64,000 nt of DNA from positions 53,962,025 to 54,026,024 of the forward strand of contig CP136068.1 in NCBI GenBank assembly GCA_032622095.1, in the 5' to 3' direction. Under the pieces are notes generated by a model, which was given only the letters and a program-made list of their open reading frames with translations, had not been told where the DNA came from and made no database searches. Positions 38,601-53,600 of the stretch are shown piece by piece. The stretch is from Siphonodentalium dalli (Eukaryota; Mollusca; Scaphopoda; Gadilida; Siphonodentaliidae). Each line of letters opens with the position of its first letter. The stretch's first letter is position 1. The translations under genes and the position numbers were made by a program.

Positions 38601-41600
38601 CAATACCGCATATTGCCGCGTTTATTTCTTGAGCAACCCGCACGGTGTGTGGCCATCAAAGTTGAATCTCGTCGACTATAAGCAAGACAAGACATTCTGT
38701 TAGTTATTAGCAAGCGTAATACACAAAACATTTTGTTAGTTAATGCAAAATAATGTTAATAAGGTAAATTCCGTTCATTATGTGGCCACGTTGTCTTACC
38801 TGCTAGAAATTAAACTGCAGGTAAGATACTGTCACTTCTCGGTGAAGAGGACGATGAGAACCGATTTCTCCTGTGCAAGAACAGTTTTCGCGGTGCCCTT
38901 GCTTACGGTGAGGAGAATGTTTTATACGCGTACGGAAAGTCCTTCGAAGGTAGAGCAGGCCTGGACATATCCCGAGGGAGAATGATTCCAGGGGGACAAG
39001 ACCCACTCTCGTAATTGAGTGGGCCATGGACCGTGGGGAAGAGTCAGAAGTCTCAGTCCTTCCCAGATGACAGGAGCAATTGTACTCGCACCCGTATGCA
39101 CTTGTAATTCTCTAATTCACGAGCATTAAACTTTGCACTCTCCCTCTTGACAAAATGTGCATGGTTACAGTAACCGTTGATTCAATATTAAACTATTGGA
39201 GGTATATTTAAAAACCGGTCCCATCGCAGTTAAAGTATGGGAATGTGAAAGTGCAACTAAACATGCATGTATCGAGGTCTATCCCACAAAGACATTTAAT
39301 TTGAGAGAAACACAACGAACGATTATATTACGGATGCAATTACATCCGTCTTCTGGATTGTGAGAGAAAATGAGAGCTTGAGCTGCATTTTCATCTGGGA
39401 AGAACTGAAGGCTGGTTGGCTGGTGCGCCGTCAGCGGCACATGACGAGTCTTCCCCACCCTAAGGCTCAGGTGCTGAGGCGTGCGCCCATGAAGATTGGT
39501 TTTCCGAATCAACGATAGTAGCACCCCGCCAGTCACTGGTACTGGGCAGTGGTCATACACAATATAGAGGCTTCTTGCGGAACGGCGCTGTATATATGAT
39601 GATACAAAAGCTGTCATTTGTGTTAGTCATTTAGGTATTCTATTCACCAGATAATCATATGGATATTTAGTAATAGAAGGAGAAGAGATATGTTTTGGAC
39701 TCTTCTGAAATTGGCACTGGCAGGTCTGCGGAATGCAAAATATGCGCAAGCCACAACATACTAGTATGTGTCAGCTGTCTGGTTGTCCTTAGGTACCCAT
39801 AAGTTACACAAACAGTTATAATCAGTATCGCGAGAACCTCACACAACCTTGGCGCAACCTAGATTTCACAAACCGTCATGTGAACCGAACTGTCGTGTGC
39901 CTCCAATACGTAGGCCTGCAGTGGTCGTGCGCAATATAAACGCTGTTCATGTAACTGCACTTTATATGTGTGACAATACAAATGCTGTCCTTTCTGTTAT
40001 TTGCCTGATAATCAATTGGATATGAGGCAATAGAAGGAAAAGAGCCATGTGTTGGTCTCTGATGGAAATTATAGTGGCAGCAGCCCTGCACAATATAAAT
40101 GCATTGCCTGTAACTGTGCTTAATACGTGAGTGAAGGCTATTTGACATTTGATCTTTTCTATATGTGGAAATAGAAGGTAGAGAGCCAAGTGATGGAAAG
40201 GCTATTGGCAGTGCATCGGGGCACATGACAATATAAATGCATAGTAGTTCACCGTGACTATTCACGGATTGAAAGCGCAGAAGTATGTCGGTATCAGTGA
40301 AAATTGACGCACGCCATATTGATATAGTCAGTTCGTATGTCATTGAGCCTTTGAGGCACTGACACCCTTGTACTAGTATGGAACAATTATGGCTCGCCAT
40401 ACATGTTTTTAAGCTCACCATTTTGTATCATGTTAATTCATAATTTGAATGTATCGAAAACACTAATGTCTGAGGATAACAGTTCAGATGTTGTCTATTT
40501 GTTACAGTGAACACATGGAAATGTGAAACATCAAAATCATCAAAAGTATAAACATTGATTGACTGAAAATTTATTGAGACACTGGCTAGCCAATGAATCA
40601 TTTCAACACTGCGACCATGCTAGGTCACACGGGAATGGTGACTTGCCACAAGTAGGCCAGCCAAAGGCTCTCATCCAAAATATCTCCAAAGAGTTCTGAC
40701 CACGGACGGAAGTATCCTTGGATATTTAAGCAAAGTATAGCTGAAGGTTCAGGCTACTGTACTTGCATATTTGTGTAGTCATGGAAGAGGGAAGCCCATT
40801 CAGCAAAATACATTGAGTGATTGCAAAGAAACAGACACAATTGTCGCCGAAATAGCGACAGAGTACCGGTATGAATTGATGGAGATCGCCATTCGACAAT
40901 GGGAACTCAGGCTTCAAGATTCGACGAGAATCACCGAATCGATTCCCGTAATGATTCTCACAAAACTTTACAATTTGCAGTGCTTTATGACTAACATGAT
41001 TCAGCATTTGATTATCGTAAAATTAAATGTATTTTGAGCCCTGGAACTTGAAATGAAAATCCTTGGTGCCCAATCTTGTGTCAGATAATCCTAGTCCCCA
41101 ATCAAACCAGTTGCACGATTCGTAGCAACCGGACACTGTCAGTAATACTGGACAGGCATGTAAAGAATGAGACTATTCAAGAGACACGGCATTATTTGAA
41201 CACATGCCATATAATACTGTATGTTATAACAAACATAATCTCATTGTTTCTAACGATTGTTCCGATGATACAATGAGGGAAAGAAAATGGAATCGCAAGA
41301 ACAGGGTCAAAATTTCAAATAAATTTCTTGAAGTCGATGTAACGTTCGCGACGTTCCAAGTATCCAAATACGAGCCCACATGTTAATAGTAATACATTCG
41401 GGCTAGCTAAGATTTGCAAATATTAATCGGTAAGCACAATTAATTATAACGACATGTTGTATATGTACAATGATGTTCTGTGATAATCATTATCCAAATG
41501 TCGCTCAACTTCAACTTACAATTAGTTGAGGCAAAAGAAATTTCATTGGATTACAAGTTCTATCTTGTTTATGAATACATGTAAATTATCGTCAAAGGAG

Positions 41601-44600
41601 ACATTTCTGTCCTGGCCAACTTTCTGCGCACTAACAGAGCTGTTGCATATACGATGAGGTAGTGTACATGAAATGAACGTAGCGAGAAGTCGGCTTCATG
41701 AAATAGTTAGCACGAAATTAGGAGACTTCGCATACCGTACCATGTGGACTCCGAAATCGGACGATTCATGCCACCGTATATGTTGCACAATAATGCAATA
41801 TAGGTTTGCTACAAGTAAACGATGTGCGTCTGTAGTCATTGTCAAAATGGCCATCAATGGCGAAGTTCTCAACGTGATTTTGTCGATTCCAATCCCAAAA
41901 TTTTCGAGATAAAATGTGTCGATAAAAACACGGAATTATTATAAAGTGCGTTGCGCCTACTATGAAACGAAGAGTTTCTGCGCGTACTTAAAAATATTAA
42001 ACGACCGGGTAAGCAACGGATAAATTGCAAGTTTGTTATCAACAATAAATATTGAGTTGATAAACTCGCAATAGAGAAATACTTCCTTTAGTTAAAACCA
42101 CGTCTGATAGGTCCAAGGAGAGAAATAAAACTGGCTAGATGAATTGTTAAGAGCGCGGGATTTGCACGGGACGCATTCATGCGTGAGCTAATCCGGTCGC
42201 TGATTGACCGGAGTAGGCAATAAAACGGACAATAAATTTTAACCCTCCTGATAACACAAGGCTGAGGATAATAATCCATATAGTTCAGTTGAAGGGCTTC
42301 TCCTTGGCGGAAAAACAATATTACTCGGATTGGTGATGTCGTAATATGATATTACTCGGTTTAAGGGCATATTAAAGCGATATTCATAGTTCAACAACAG
42401 GCTGTTCTGGACAAAAATGTCATATCTAATTATTTATTAATAATCACCTATATATACTTGCCTGAGAACAAAGATAGTTGTCTTCAACAGCTAATATTTA
42501 CCTCAGTTTTGCAGGAGACATCAGGACATTCTGTGCCAACATGGCACTTCACTCCACAAGGGTGGCTACATAGCTCCCGGACTTTCTTACAAGGCTGAGA
42601 ACATGACTCGTCTTCAGATAAACAGTCGCCCTGGTAACAGAAAAACAGAAAGTGTCAGCAGAAAATTTTATATTGGTTGATCTGGTGCAATTTTAGGGAC
42701 AGATATGTGGTTTGGGTATGTCAAAAGCCATAAAATATGATTTCATGATCCCCAAACCTTACAACATTAACTTTCCAAAAGCCATTTAAGAAGATAAACC
42801 CTTCACCTTATTACCAATGTCAGATGACCTCATAAAGCACTATCAATGATGTCAGTGTTTTTGACTTTGATGAGATAATCCCTTCAGTGGGCAATTTCTT
42901 AGAGGGAGAAGTTCACAATACAAGTTTACAATGTGAGAATTATAAAAAATCTTATAACTTGGAATATTATAAATCTGAAATTGGTGGCGGATATATATAC
43001 ATTGATAGGGGGGGACAGCTTCCAGACAAAGTCAATCAAGTATATCCCTCAGTGTACTGAAGAGTTGGGCTATAATTGAAATATAGACATAAACTAAATA
43101 CTGCCCAGCATAAACCAATATCTTTCTGGCAATGCATCTAGGGCACTGCAAAGCTGAGAGTTTCAATTTGATTCGCTAATCGGGCTGCCGATATGATATG
43201 ATTAGATCGCTAATCGGGCTGCCGATATGATATAATTAGATTGGATCGCTAATCGGGCTGCCGATATGATATGATTAGATTGGATCCAATCATAGAATTT
43301 AAATATTTTTGAAACACCCTTCTTGGAATTCTTGTAGGGGAAAAAGAACATGAGGTTTAAGATGCCTTGTTCTAAATCTCACCTGATCATGCAAATGTAG
43401 GGAGTCATATTGACATTTTGAAAACATTTTACGAATGCAAACAATCTGAATTAATCAGAGATGTGTTGATCTAGGCATTCTTGAAATGTACTTGCAGACT
43501 TACACAGTTCATGATTTTGAATCAAAAACTGTAACTTTTATAATTTGAAGATGAGAACATTTTTTGCGACGAAAACTTTCAGCAGTTCGCAAGTGGTCTT
43601 ATATGTTGTAACACGCTCCATCATCCACTCGACGTCCTTGTAGTTGCATACCCCATTTTGCCCCAGTACAAATAGTGATACTGTAAGTCCTTGATTCGCA
43701 GGGCCCTAAATGCATCAGACTAATTTTGACCTATTTAAGAAATTCAAACCAGGCATGCTCTATTAACTTACCTTGTGACATATTTTCTGACAAATGTGTT
43801 GCTTGCATGGCAACGGTTTGCCACATGCCAAACCACAGGAGATCTCAGTTAGATAGCAAGGCACATTCTTCCTCAACTATAAAGTAGAACAAAGGATGTT
43901 TCAGACATGATGAAACAATCTTTCACAACTGTCAAGTAGTAATGATGATGTTATCAGTAGAGTGTCAAAAATGAATGCGTCTTATCATGATACGTATTAT
44001 AGCATGGGGTTCATATCATGAAGAGATGTATCATTGCATCAGAATCCCTGTTATGTAAGTTAAATTATGCCATACAGTGAACACGAGAAAACTTTTTAGT
44101 GGCTCTAAATATGCTTATTTTCTTATTCAGTGAAATTAAATTACATATACAGAAATCCTAAAATTTCATAAAAATAAAAAAGGGTTGCGCATCGAAGATG
44201 GCTCGTGATATTTGTTCGAAGATCCATATGTCAAATATGAATGGAATCGATTGATGTTCATTCAAGTTATTGTGCTAACGGTCTTAAAATGGAAAAAACA
44301 AAGAGCCATAACTCAAGTAAAAAATTTAACATACCTAATATTTTATCTTGATCGTGATATTGTTGTGGATGACAAATATACCAATTAAGAATCGAATAAG
44401 GGTGCCATGTTTAATCATATAATCGATAAACTATCGATAAAGCCAATAATCGATTATTATTTCCATCTGTGTTGTTTCATATGTCAGAAAATGCCAGGTA
44501 TTATTGAATACCGTGCTTATTTCACACAGTTTAGTCTACAACCGAGGGGTTAACAACCTTTGATCGCTTTTCAAAGAGATTCCGACAAAATGAGTACTAC

Positions 44601-47600
44601 CAATATGTTGCAAACAGTACACAGTCCATTTGATGATGCGACATGGTTACTCTTCGGGTTTTTGAATATTCTACAAATTGGCGGCACTGCAGCTTTGAAC
44701 TTATGGCGACATTGTATATTTCTAAAAGAAAGGCGACACTACGTCTTTGAAATGTGCTGACTGTCATCGTATTCAATGAACTGAATGCACTCGCCCTTGA
44801 TTGGAGTGATGACTGGTGAATGAAACTTACAATTATCAAATACTTAACTTGTTCTGAGTTTTGAAATTTGCAGGTGGGGGCCCACCCTTGTGATTGTTGT
44901 TATCCACACTCTGGAAGTTTGCTGAAACTTATAGTTTCCGTATCATTAGATTCCTTTTTTAGGAACCGCCGGCATGCATTTCCATGTTTTGCAATTCATA
45001 ACACTGAAATTAATCACTACGTTCGTTCTAATGAACTCACAAATATTATAACCATGACATCGCAGAGAACTGTGCTGGTATTGAATTGTGCTCATTAGTC
45101 ATTACCGGTGGTACATGATCCGCTTTACTAATATAATAATTACATCAGCCAATGCCTGAAACAACCAATCAGCACCCAATATGCCATATTACGGAATACT
45201 TATGATGTTATTAATATTAGGTACGATAAATCGATTATAGTCTATTATCGATGACCAATTATCAATTATCAAAATCAATAATCGTGGCACCTCTAGAATC
45301 GGTTGATGTTTGTTCAAGTTATTGCGATAACAGTCTTAAAATTGCATAAAGATAGACAAACTAAGGGTCATAAGTCAGCTAAAACCAAATCAAACTAACC
45401 TGGTTTTCGAACTCTATGGAGAAAAAGCAACTAAAGTCTCAAATGACGGTAAAACTTTCCCCAAACAATTTTAATTCTCTTTGGCCTTACCTCATGGTTG
45501 CCATGGCACAATTTCTCTGTCAACATAGTGCAGGGAGGACACTTATCGTCACTGTTGCAGGAGTGTTGCTGGAGGTGGTTACACGAGTGAGTTTTGGCAC
45601 ATGGGCGATGACACTCTGGAGGTCGTGTGCCACAGGGAACTGGAGGAAATAAGACCTCCGCACCACAGTGGCATGTCAACTCCTCAAAGCCTGCAACAGG
45701 AAGAATATCAACAACTCAAGCTCTATTTCAAACATTTGTTGTTTTTTTTTTATATAATATAATTTATGCATGAGTCATATCTGAAGTCATGGCTCAGGGT
45801 AAATTTATGCTTTAAAAACGTCTCCAAATTTATTTTAATATTTCGTATTTGGATCTAAAAATATATTAATTTTATAACAACATACATGTATATATGTGTA
45901 AATCAAATAAAGGTTGTATACATTTCAAATCTAAATTATTCAGTTAATTATGTGGGGGAGAGGGGAATTGTCTAGTGGTACCCTATATTTGCTTAATTTC
46001 TTTGGAATGTGATGTCATTATTATTAATGTACCAGAATATCCTAATTGAGATAGATAGATAGATCTTTATTTGCACAATAATAGGACTGGCATTAAATGA
46101 GATTTTTGTTATTTGTTTTGATGTCATGAAAACTATTTATTAAATGACATTAGGGCAGCTATAAGATCACATCTTGCTAGAAATAATCGTTTTTTTTGTT
46201 GCGAATGAGTTTGAAAAAACTTCATCAATTTGTTTATAAAACAAATTGGTTCTTTTTATTAAGCCTCTAAGAGACAGAGTACATGTTTTAAACTTGCAGG
46301 GTTAAACATAACTTTTATAAAGAAGTAGGCATAATAATAGCATATCAAAATATAGCTGCAAAGCTTTCCGACCCAAGTCATCAATATATGATATATAACA
46401 TATTTTGCATGATTCTTCGCACCTAGCTATATAGATACTGGCTAGCAGACAGAGGACATTTGCCGCAATGACACAGCTCTTAACACCTGGCTATATCAGT
46501 ACTTAGTGGCTAGAAGACACTAGAAGACACATGGCTAGAAGACACGGAGGGTATTTGCCGCTATGGCACAGCTCTCAACACCTGACTATATCTGTACTTA
46601 CTAGCTAGCAGCAACATAGGTCTTTTACCATGACACCATTCTTTGTAGCTGACTATACTTACTAGCTAGCAGACATTTGCCATAACACAGTTTTTTCACA
46701 GCTGACTATACTCACTAGCTAGCAGATATGTCAGACTTTGACACCACAAGGTTGTTAGTCGCTGACTATACTTAATAGCTATCTGACAAGGTGGAAATTG
46801 GCCACAACACGGTTCTTCACAGATAACTATACTTAATAGCTTGCTGAAAAAGGTACGCATTTGCCACAACACGGTTCTTCACAGCTAACTATACTTACTA
46901 GCTAGCAGACATGGCGGACATTTGCCACGATGACACGGTTCCTCACACCTGTGTAACTGACAGCTCAGCTTAGCACCACAGATCAGCTCACAGATATGCT
47001 CTTCAATCTGAAGAAGGTTATTCAAGTTTCATATAATATTATAAAGTTATTATACAATGTTGTGTACAGTATGTGTTTTTCTTGTACGAGTCCAGGTTGT
47101 GGTGAAAGTTATATTGGACGTATATCGTATCGTATCGTAGCGTCGAGTCCAATATGACTTTTCACCACAACCTGGACGAGTACAAGAAAACATACTGTAC
47201 AGAACATTGTATAATGACATTTTTATTATCCATCGCAATTTCACTGATTCACTTTCCAATAGAGTTACTGCATTTTGATTAGAATTACTTTTGACATCAC
47301 CCAGAGTCCCGATAACTTTTATAAAAGTCATATTTGACTCCAAAAGTCATATATTGGACTTGATTCGTGTCTAGTATGACCTTCGGGACTCCTGTGATGT
47401 CAGGTACTATATTCTTGATACTTTCAGAGTCCAATATAACTTTTCCCGGTGTATCGTTTGACGGCTATTGCACATTCAGAAATAGTGTAGGCAAAGGGAT
47501 GGATAATAAATACATAATATATAGTAGTAGTCGCACAGAAAGAATATAGATTTATTATGAAGAATTTTGACAGAACTTCTGAAAACATGTTCCTAAATTA

Positions 47601-50600
47601 CAATTTACCATACTTTTTAAATGGTTGCTGTCCGCCGCCATGTTAAAAATTTTGATCTGCCTTTCTTTCTGTTCTGGATTAAGAATACATGTTGGTGTTC
47701 ACGGAGATAAAAGTAACTTCTAATTGATGTATTTGTGCTGTCTCATCTATAGGTATCCTCAGAAACAGTAGAGAGCCCAATTGCGTCTAAATATAGAACC
47801 TGTTGTAATATTTGAATTCTAATTTACATGGGACATATGTAAATTCTGAGGTAATATATTTTTTTAAATATTATCTTTTGTCAAATTATAGAAATAAATT
47901 GAGGTCTGAGGTGGGCATTCTTCCCACGAGATAATTAAATGATGGGAAAGGGAGAAAGTAAAAGAAAAAACTCTGAAATTATGTATTCTGCACCACTTGC
48001 TTAATATTTTAGAAACCATGAACATGAAAGTGTCAATGACACTGTAGCTCAACTTAGGTAGGGGAATAATTTAATGGTTGACAGTAAATGGAGGGATGTG
48101 GTCTGTAGGGTGTGCCAAAGGATTTAGTGATGCAAAGAGTAAATTCTAAAATGGCCACCAGCGGCCATGTTTTTTTTCCGAATGACTCGTTCCCATCTAC
48201 ATGTCAATGTCAACATCCATGACAAATTTCATGAAGATCAAACAAACAGATCGGTCTATAACCCATGCTAATGGATTTTGTAGAATATTTAGTCATACAA
48301 AGAGTAAAATCCAAAATGGCCATTGGTGGCCATATTTTTTTGCCGAATGACCCCAAAATGACTCGTTCCCATCAAAAGGTCACCCCGATGAACCATATGA
48401 AGTTTGGTGATGATCAGATCAGGGATGTGGTCTGTAGGGTGTGTCAAAGTATTTAGTGATGCAAAGAGTAAAATCCAAGATGGCCGACGGCGGCCATGTT
48501 TTTAGGCCAAATGACCCCAAAATGACTCGTTCCCATCTAGAGGTCGCCCCGATGATCCATTTGAAGTTTGGTGATGATCGGATCAGAGATGTGGTCTGTA
48601 GGATGTGTCAAAGAATTTAGTGATGCAAAGAGTAAAATCCAAGATGGCCACCAGCAGCCATGTTTTTTGGTCGAATGATCCTAAAATAATATTTTTTTTA
48701 CCCAAAATATGTATCTCCTATGATAAATATCTTGGACACTGAAACTAATGGTTATATATTCTTGCTTGCAAGAAATCTAGAAGTCGTAAAAAAAAAATCG
48801 GTACACAATACCTCGAGTACGCGCACTTGTCAAATGCCAATTAATGGCGATATATTCTTTGGACCAATCATGCGAGTCCTTTCACTATAACAGCGATGGA
48901 AAGACAAGACCTCACTCATTTTAATTTCTTCCTCCTGTGTGTTTAATGCGTTTGACCGAGTGCGCGGGGCGGGAATGTTGATCCCAACTGGGAGGGCCCT
49001 CTATGTTCAGTGTCCAAGATATTTATCATAGGAGATACATATTTTGGGTAAAAAAATATTATATCTCCTTCAAATATATCTTGGACACTGAAACTAATGG
49101 TTATAATTATAATTCTTGAAGAGGAGGAGGCCACAAGGCAGATAATCCGACTATGTCCATGAAACCCACCTGCTGAAGCAGAAAAGACCTGCATCCTGTA
49201 CCAAAAAGATTTCTTGGTAGACATGTGCCAAAAAATAGATCATTGTGTCCCATATGTAATAGTTCAGATAAACTCAAAAACAACTGAGCATCCTAAAAGG
49301 AAACACCACGTACTTCATGTGTCCTACTAGTAATGATCACAGGGTGAAGGTGTCCAGGATAAACATTGGTCATAGGCAAGGGGGATAACTCATTCATTCA
49401 TGTACCTAATAGGATAAAGGAACCTACCCCACCCCCCTCCTTAGAGGATGAAGCAGCACTAGCACGACATCCAGAGGATGCTGACTGGCCCACAATACAT
49501 GCAAAAGGTGCACCCAGGGGAAAACACGTTATGACATGATGAAATCCCAGTCCTTCGATCTTGAGGCGCGCAATTGCGCTTGCGCGCCTTGGCGCGCGCG
49601 GATCTAAAAACCAGCGAGTTATTAAATGCGTACGCCGAAAATTTCAAATGCGCGCCTCGGAAATTGCAACCAGTGAACGAGATTTTAACAAACAACACAG
49701 CAATGGTTAAACGCCGACAAGACTATTCACCATGTATCTTTCTCAGCAGGGATGACGTTGATTACGAACCTGGTAACAAAGATCAAAGCGGCGTCTTTCG
49801 CACTCAATGATTGGGGTGACACCTCATCACAACTGCTGCACGTGCGAGTTCCCGCAAAAAGCGTGTCAATTCATTGGCGGCCTCGTTTGATGTTTCGGCA
49901 TGCGGGATTCGCCGATTCATTTGAATATTAGATTAGGGTTTATACTGTATCATCATTCATGTCGGATAGTGATGGTGACACTGCCTAAAAGGGCAAAAGT
50001 GTGCAATCTTAAAAGCGCTAATTCTAAAGATAATATGTGACAAATTAGTCCCAGACAAGCTGTCGCGTGTGCTCACTGGGACGTAATTCACAGGTGTGAC
50101 ATTATTACTTTTAATTCACCGAGATATTAGGCCCATAAAAATAGCTATTCAATTCGGAATGGATGCTATTCAATTACAATAATTGACTAGCTATATACTA
50201 ATCAAAATTTTAAAAGTAGTTTGCTCCCTGGCAATCTGATTCCGGTAGCGATTCGGATTCCACTTCCGAGTTTGAAGCTTTAATCGAGTCTGATGAGCAT
50301 GCGCTCTCAGAGGCGGAAGTCGACTAATTACCGTGATCAGATTCACCGGGATTGTTGATGTTATTATCATGTGGACTATTGTATAATATAAACATGTTTT
50401 TATTTCTGTTTCTGTTGCCACACTTGGAATTATACGTGTGTATCATTATACTTGAGTTTGTATTTATTCAGTAATCATTTCATCGATGATAATTTGAATT
50501 GTGCTCCCTCAAAAAAGGCGCGCGCAAATCCCAAAAGCTCCGAGCGATATATCGCGCACCTACGTTTTCCAAATTCGAAGGACTGAAATCCTATGGTGTT

Positions 50601-53600
50601 AGGTGGTCACTGAAAGATACATCCCAAATCTAGAAGTAAAATTGAAAATGAGCGTAGTTCAGACGATAGTGTCTATGGAGCTGAACGGTCGATATTCATG
50701 ATATGTTCGGCGAAGTGAGTAGAGCGCCAATTTCCCCTGTGAGATATAGCACCCGCATACTAACTTATCAGGTTCACTCACACGATCAAGTCCATAATAC
50801 GTCTAGGTTTGTCTCATAAAAGCGGCCTAATTGTTGAATAAAAATCTAACAGATTAGAAGGCCAAAAAACTATAAAGACAGGTCTCAACAACACCTGGAA
50901 TACCCCGACGGGATAAGAACGGAGGTGAGAATTGAGGCGAAAGAAACTTATTCAGGAGCAGTTCCTGAATGCGGCACATAGCCAGAGCAATGCGATATGG
51001 CAGAAAGCAGACTGACCGAGGAAACCTCAGAGTACAAAGAATGAAGGTAATATTGTACAAAACACTCAGTCGAATGAATGCCACTTGTCGGCGACTAGGA
51101 ACAATGAGGTAGCCAAGGCAAGAAAGGGTTCGGAAAAACCGCTATGTGCCGTGACAGCATGAACCTGGATGGACTGAGACAGAACCAGCGGTAGATGCTG
51201 CAGAACCTCCATCGCTGCTCGTCGCTGCGAAGGTTGTGGGAGCCGCGACTACAAATAGAGGAGGCATGACCACCAACAGATTCCGAGCCTGCAGCGCAGG
51301 CTGTACCGAGTTGACAGAGGAAAATTCATTGTTGCCCATCTTGGAGAAGGTTGTGGAAGCCGCGACTACAAATAGAGGAGGCATGACCACCAACAGATTT
51401 CGAGCCTGCAGCGCAGGCTGTACCGAGTGGACAGAGGAAAATTCATTGTTTCCTGTCTCTGCGAACGTTGTGGAAGCCGCGACTACAAATAGAGGGGGCA
51501 TGACCACCAACAGACTCCGAGCCTGCAGCGCAGACTGTACCGAGTTTGGCAGAGGAAAATCCATTGTTGACCGTCTCTGCGAAGGTTGTGGAAGCCACGA
51601 CTACAAATAGAGGAGGCATGACCACTAACAGACCCTGAGCCTGCTGCGCAGGCTGTATCGTGTTGGCAGAGGAAAATCGTCACACGTTGGTTTTTGTTCT
51701 TGATATGTGGGCCCCATGCAGTCCTTCGGTTGTGGAAGACAGGCGTACTCAGGAGGCCGCGACCAATAAGGAGGAGGCATGTCTCGCAACCGACTCCAGC
51801 GGAGGCTCCATGTGAATGGAGGAAACAAGAGAATGGCGCTGTTTGTTCTTCCTTTTTCTGTGCTGTTAGTATCGTGCTGGTAATAGTCCAGTGCATTTAT
51901 GGTTTTACCCAGAACTAATTGCAACAGAATTTTTTTTTGCTGGAATTGGTACATATACCCTCCGTAAATAACATAATAAAAATTGGCATAAATCGGAAAA
52001 AGAGAAATTAGTGAATTTCGTGAAAAAACAATTGGGAAAATTTGGTAAAATCATCAATATATGGATTTTCATGAATGTATATACAAAATTCAAATTTACA
52101 AGTCCTACAAATATCATGCCTATTTTGTCGACCACATTTTCCTGAATCCAGAACTGGAAACCATTCCCAGATTCCTTAAGTATTTTTCGAGTTGTGTGTT
52201 TTCAAAAACGCGAGTTTACCTGATTTTGGAGCCTTAATTTCGCAGAATGAGCCAAATGCCGTATTATATGGTTAATTATTTAAAAAACTAGTGCCAAATT
52301 AATGACTTTTTCACTGTTTTAGTAATTTCCTCACTAGATTAAACACAAAATATGATTAATATGTGCATCTATGAATAAGGAGAATAAAATATTCTCAAAC
52401 TAAATGTGTGTTCCATTGTATGGACTTAGCCAAATTTGCCTTGACACAGAATTTGTGTGATGAAATGCCATATTTGAGGTCATGTAACTCAATAAATTAA
52501 TATCCATATGCTCTGCTTTTCTCATAACATTGTGAGAATACTAGATTGAAGAAATTGTGAAGTAATTTCCAAATACATTGGTGAAGAAAATAAAATTATG
52601 GTCCTATGAACTCTTAGTCTAGCCTCTTTTCCGAAAATGCTATTGTGGGGCGTTTTTGTCTATTTTAAAAGGATTTTAGGCATATTCAGAATAATTAACG
52701 AAAGTTTATTGTGTAAAATGATGTGATCTGTGTCCTCTTAAATCATTTTTTTTGTTGAGAAAATAGCATTTCAATGGTTATACCAATGAATGTCACTGGA
52801 TTTCACTCATCATTATGGAAAATTTGAACGGCAGAACAATGGGGTAGGGGAAAGCATATCAACAAAAACTTCAAAATTATGCATCTTGAAGCATAAAACT
52901 TTATATTAACAGCTTCTGCTTACATGGTTCTTTCATGCATAATTTCATATTTCCTTTGTTTATGTTTATTGACAGAGCTATGTCATAATTTGGCAGTGAA
53001 ATGTCAAATTGGCATTTTGAGATTGTTTTTATACAACATAACCATAAAATTCTAAATCAACGTCGGATAAAGTATTAAGCAGTTTATAATGCAACAGGAA
53101 TGTACACAAACTGGAAGAAAACAACATTGTGTCTGAAATGGCTGTAATTTGGTGATAAGATTGCATTTTGTGATTTTTCCTACCCCTATACCAACGTTAA
53201 AATTTGGAGTCAGTTTCCTGAAAAATGAAAGAAATCTAGTGACATACTATGGCATAACCAATGTAAGGCTAACTGTTTATCACTTAAGTGTTGTGGGAGG
53301 AAAGTTCAAATAATTTTACACATTAAAACACCCATTGTTTTTTGTTTTTATGGCCCAAAACCTTTTAGAATGGACAAAAAAGCCTCAAACTGGCATCTTT
53401 GGAAACAAGCTAAGACTAAGTATTCAAAGGGCCATACGTTGATTTTCTTAAATAATGTCCTGTTAATACCTTTACAATTTGTTCAATCCAACATACTTAA
53501 AAGGTTATAAGAAACGCATGGCATATGGGTATTAAATTATTGAGTTACATGACCTCAAATATTGCATTTCATCACACACGTTCAGTGTCAGAGGCAAAAT

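Noticed and set aside
39876-40421. 181-codon minus-strand frame in E2
   Set aside because: It overlaps ~80-bp degenerate internal repeats ('caatataaa.gc'); the related E1 segment is broken in the same frame and no domain is visible.
51142-51610. Overlapping open frames of 124-140 codons on both strands
   Set aside because: They lie on a 117-bp tandem repeat whose period is a multiple of three, so frames stay open by repetition.
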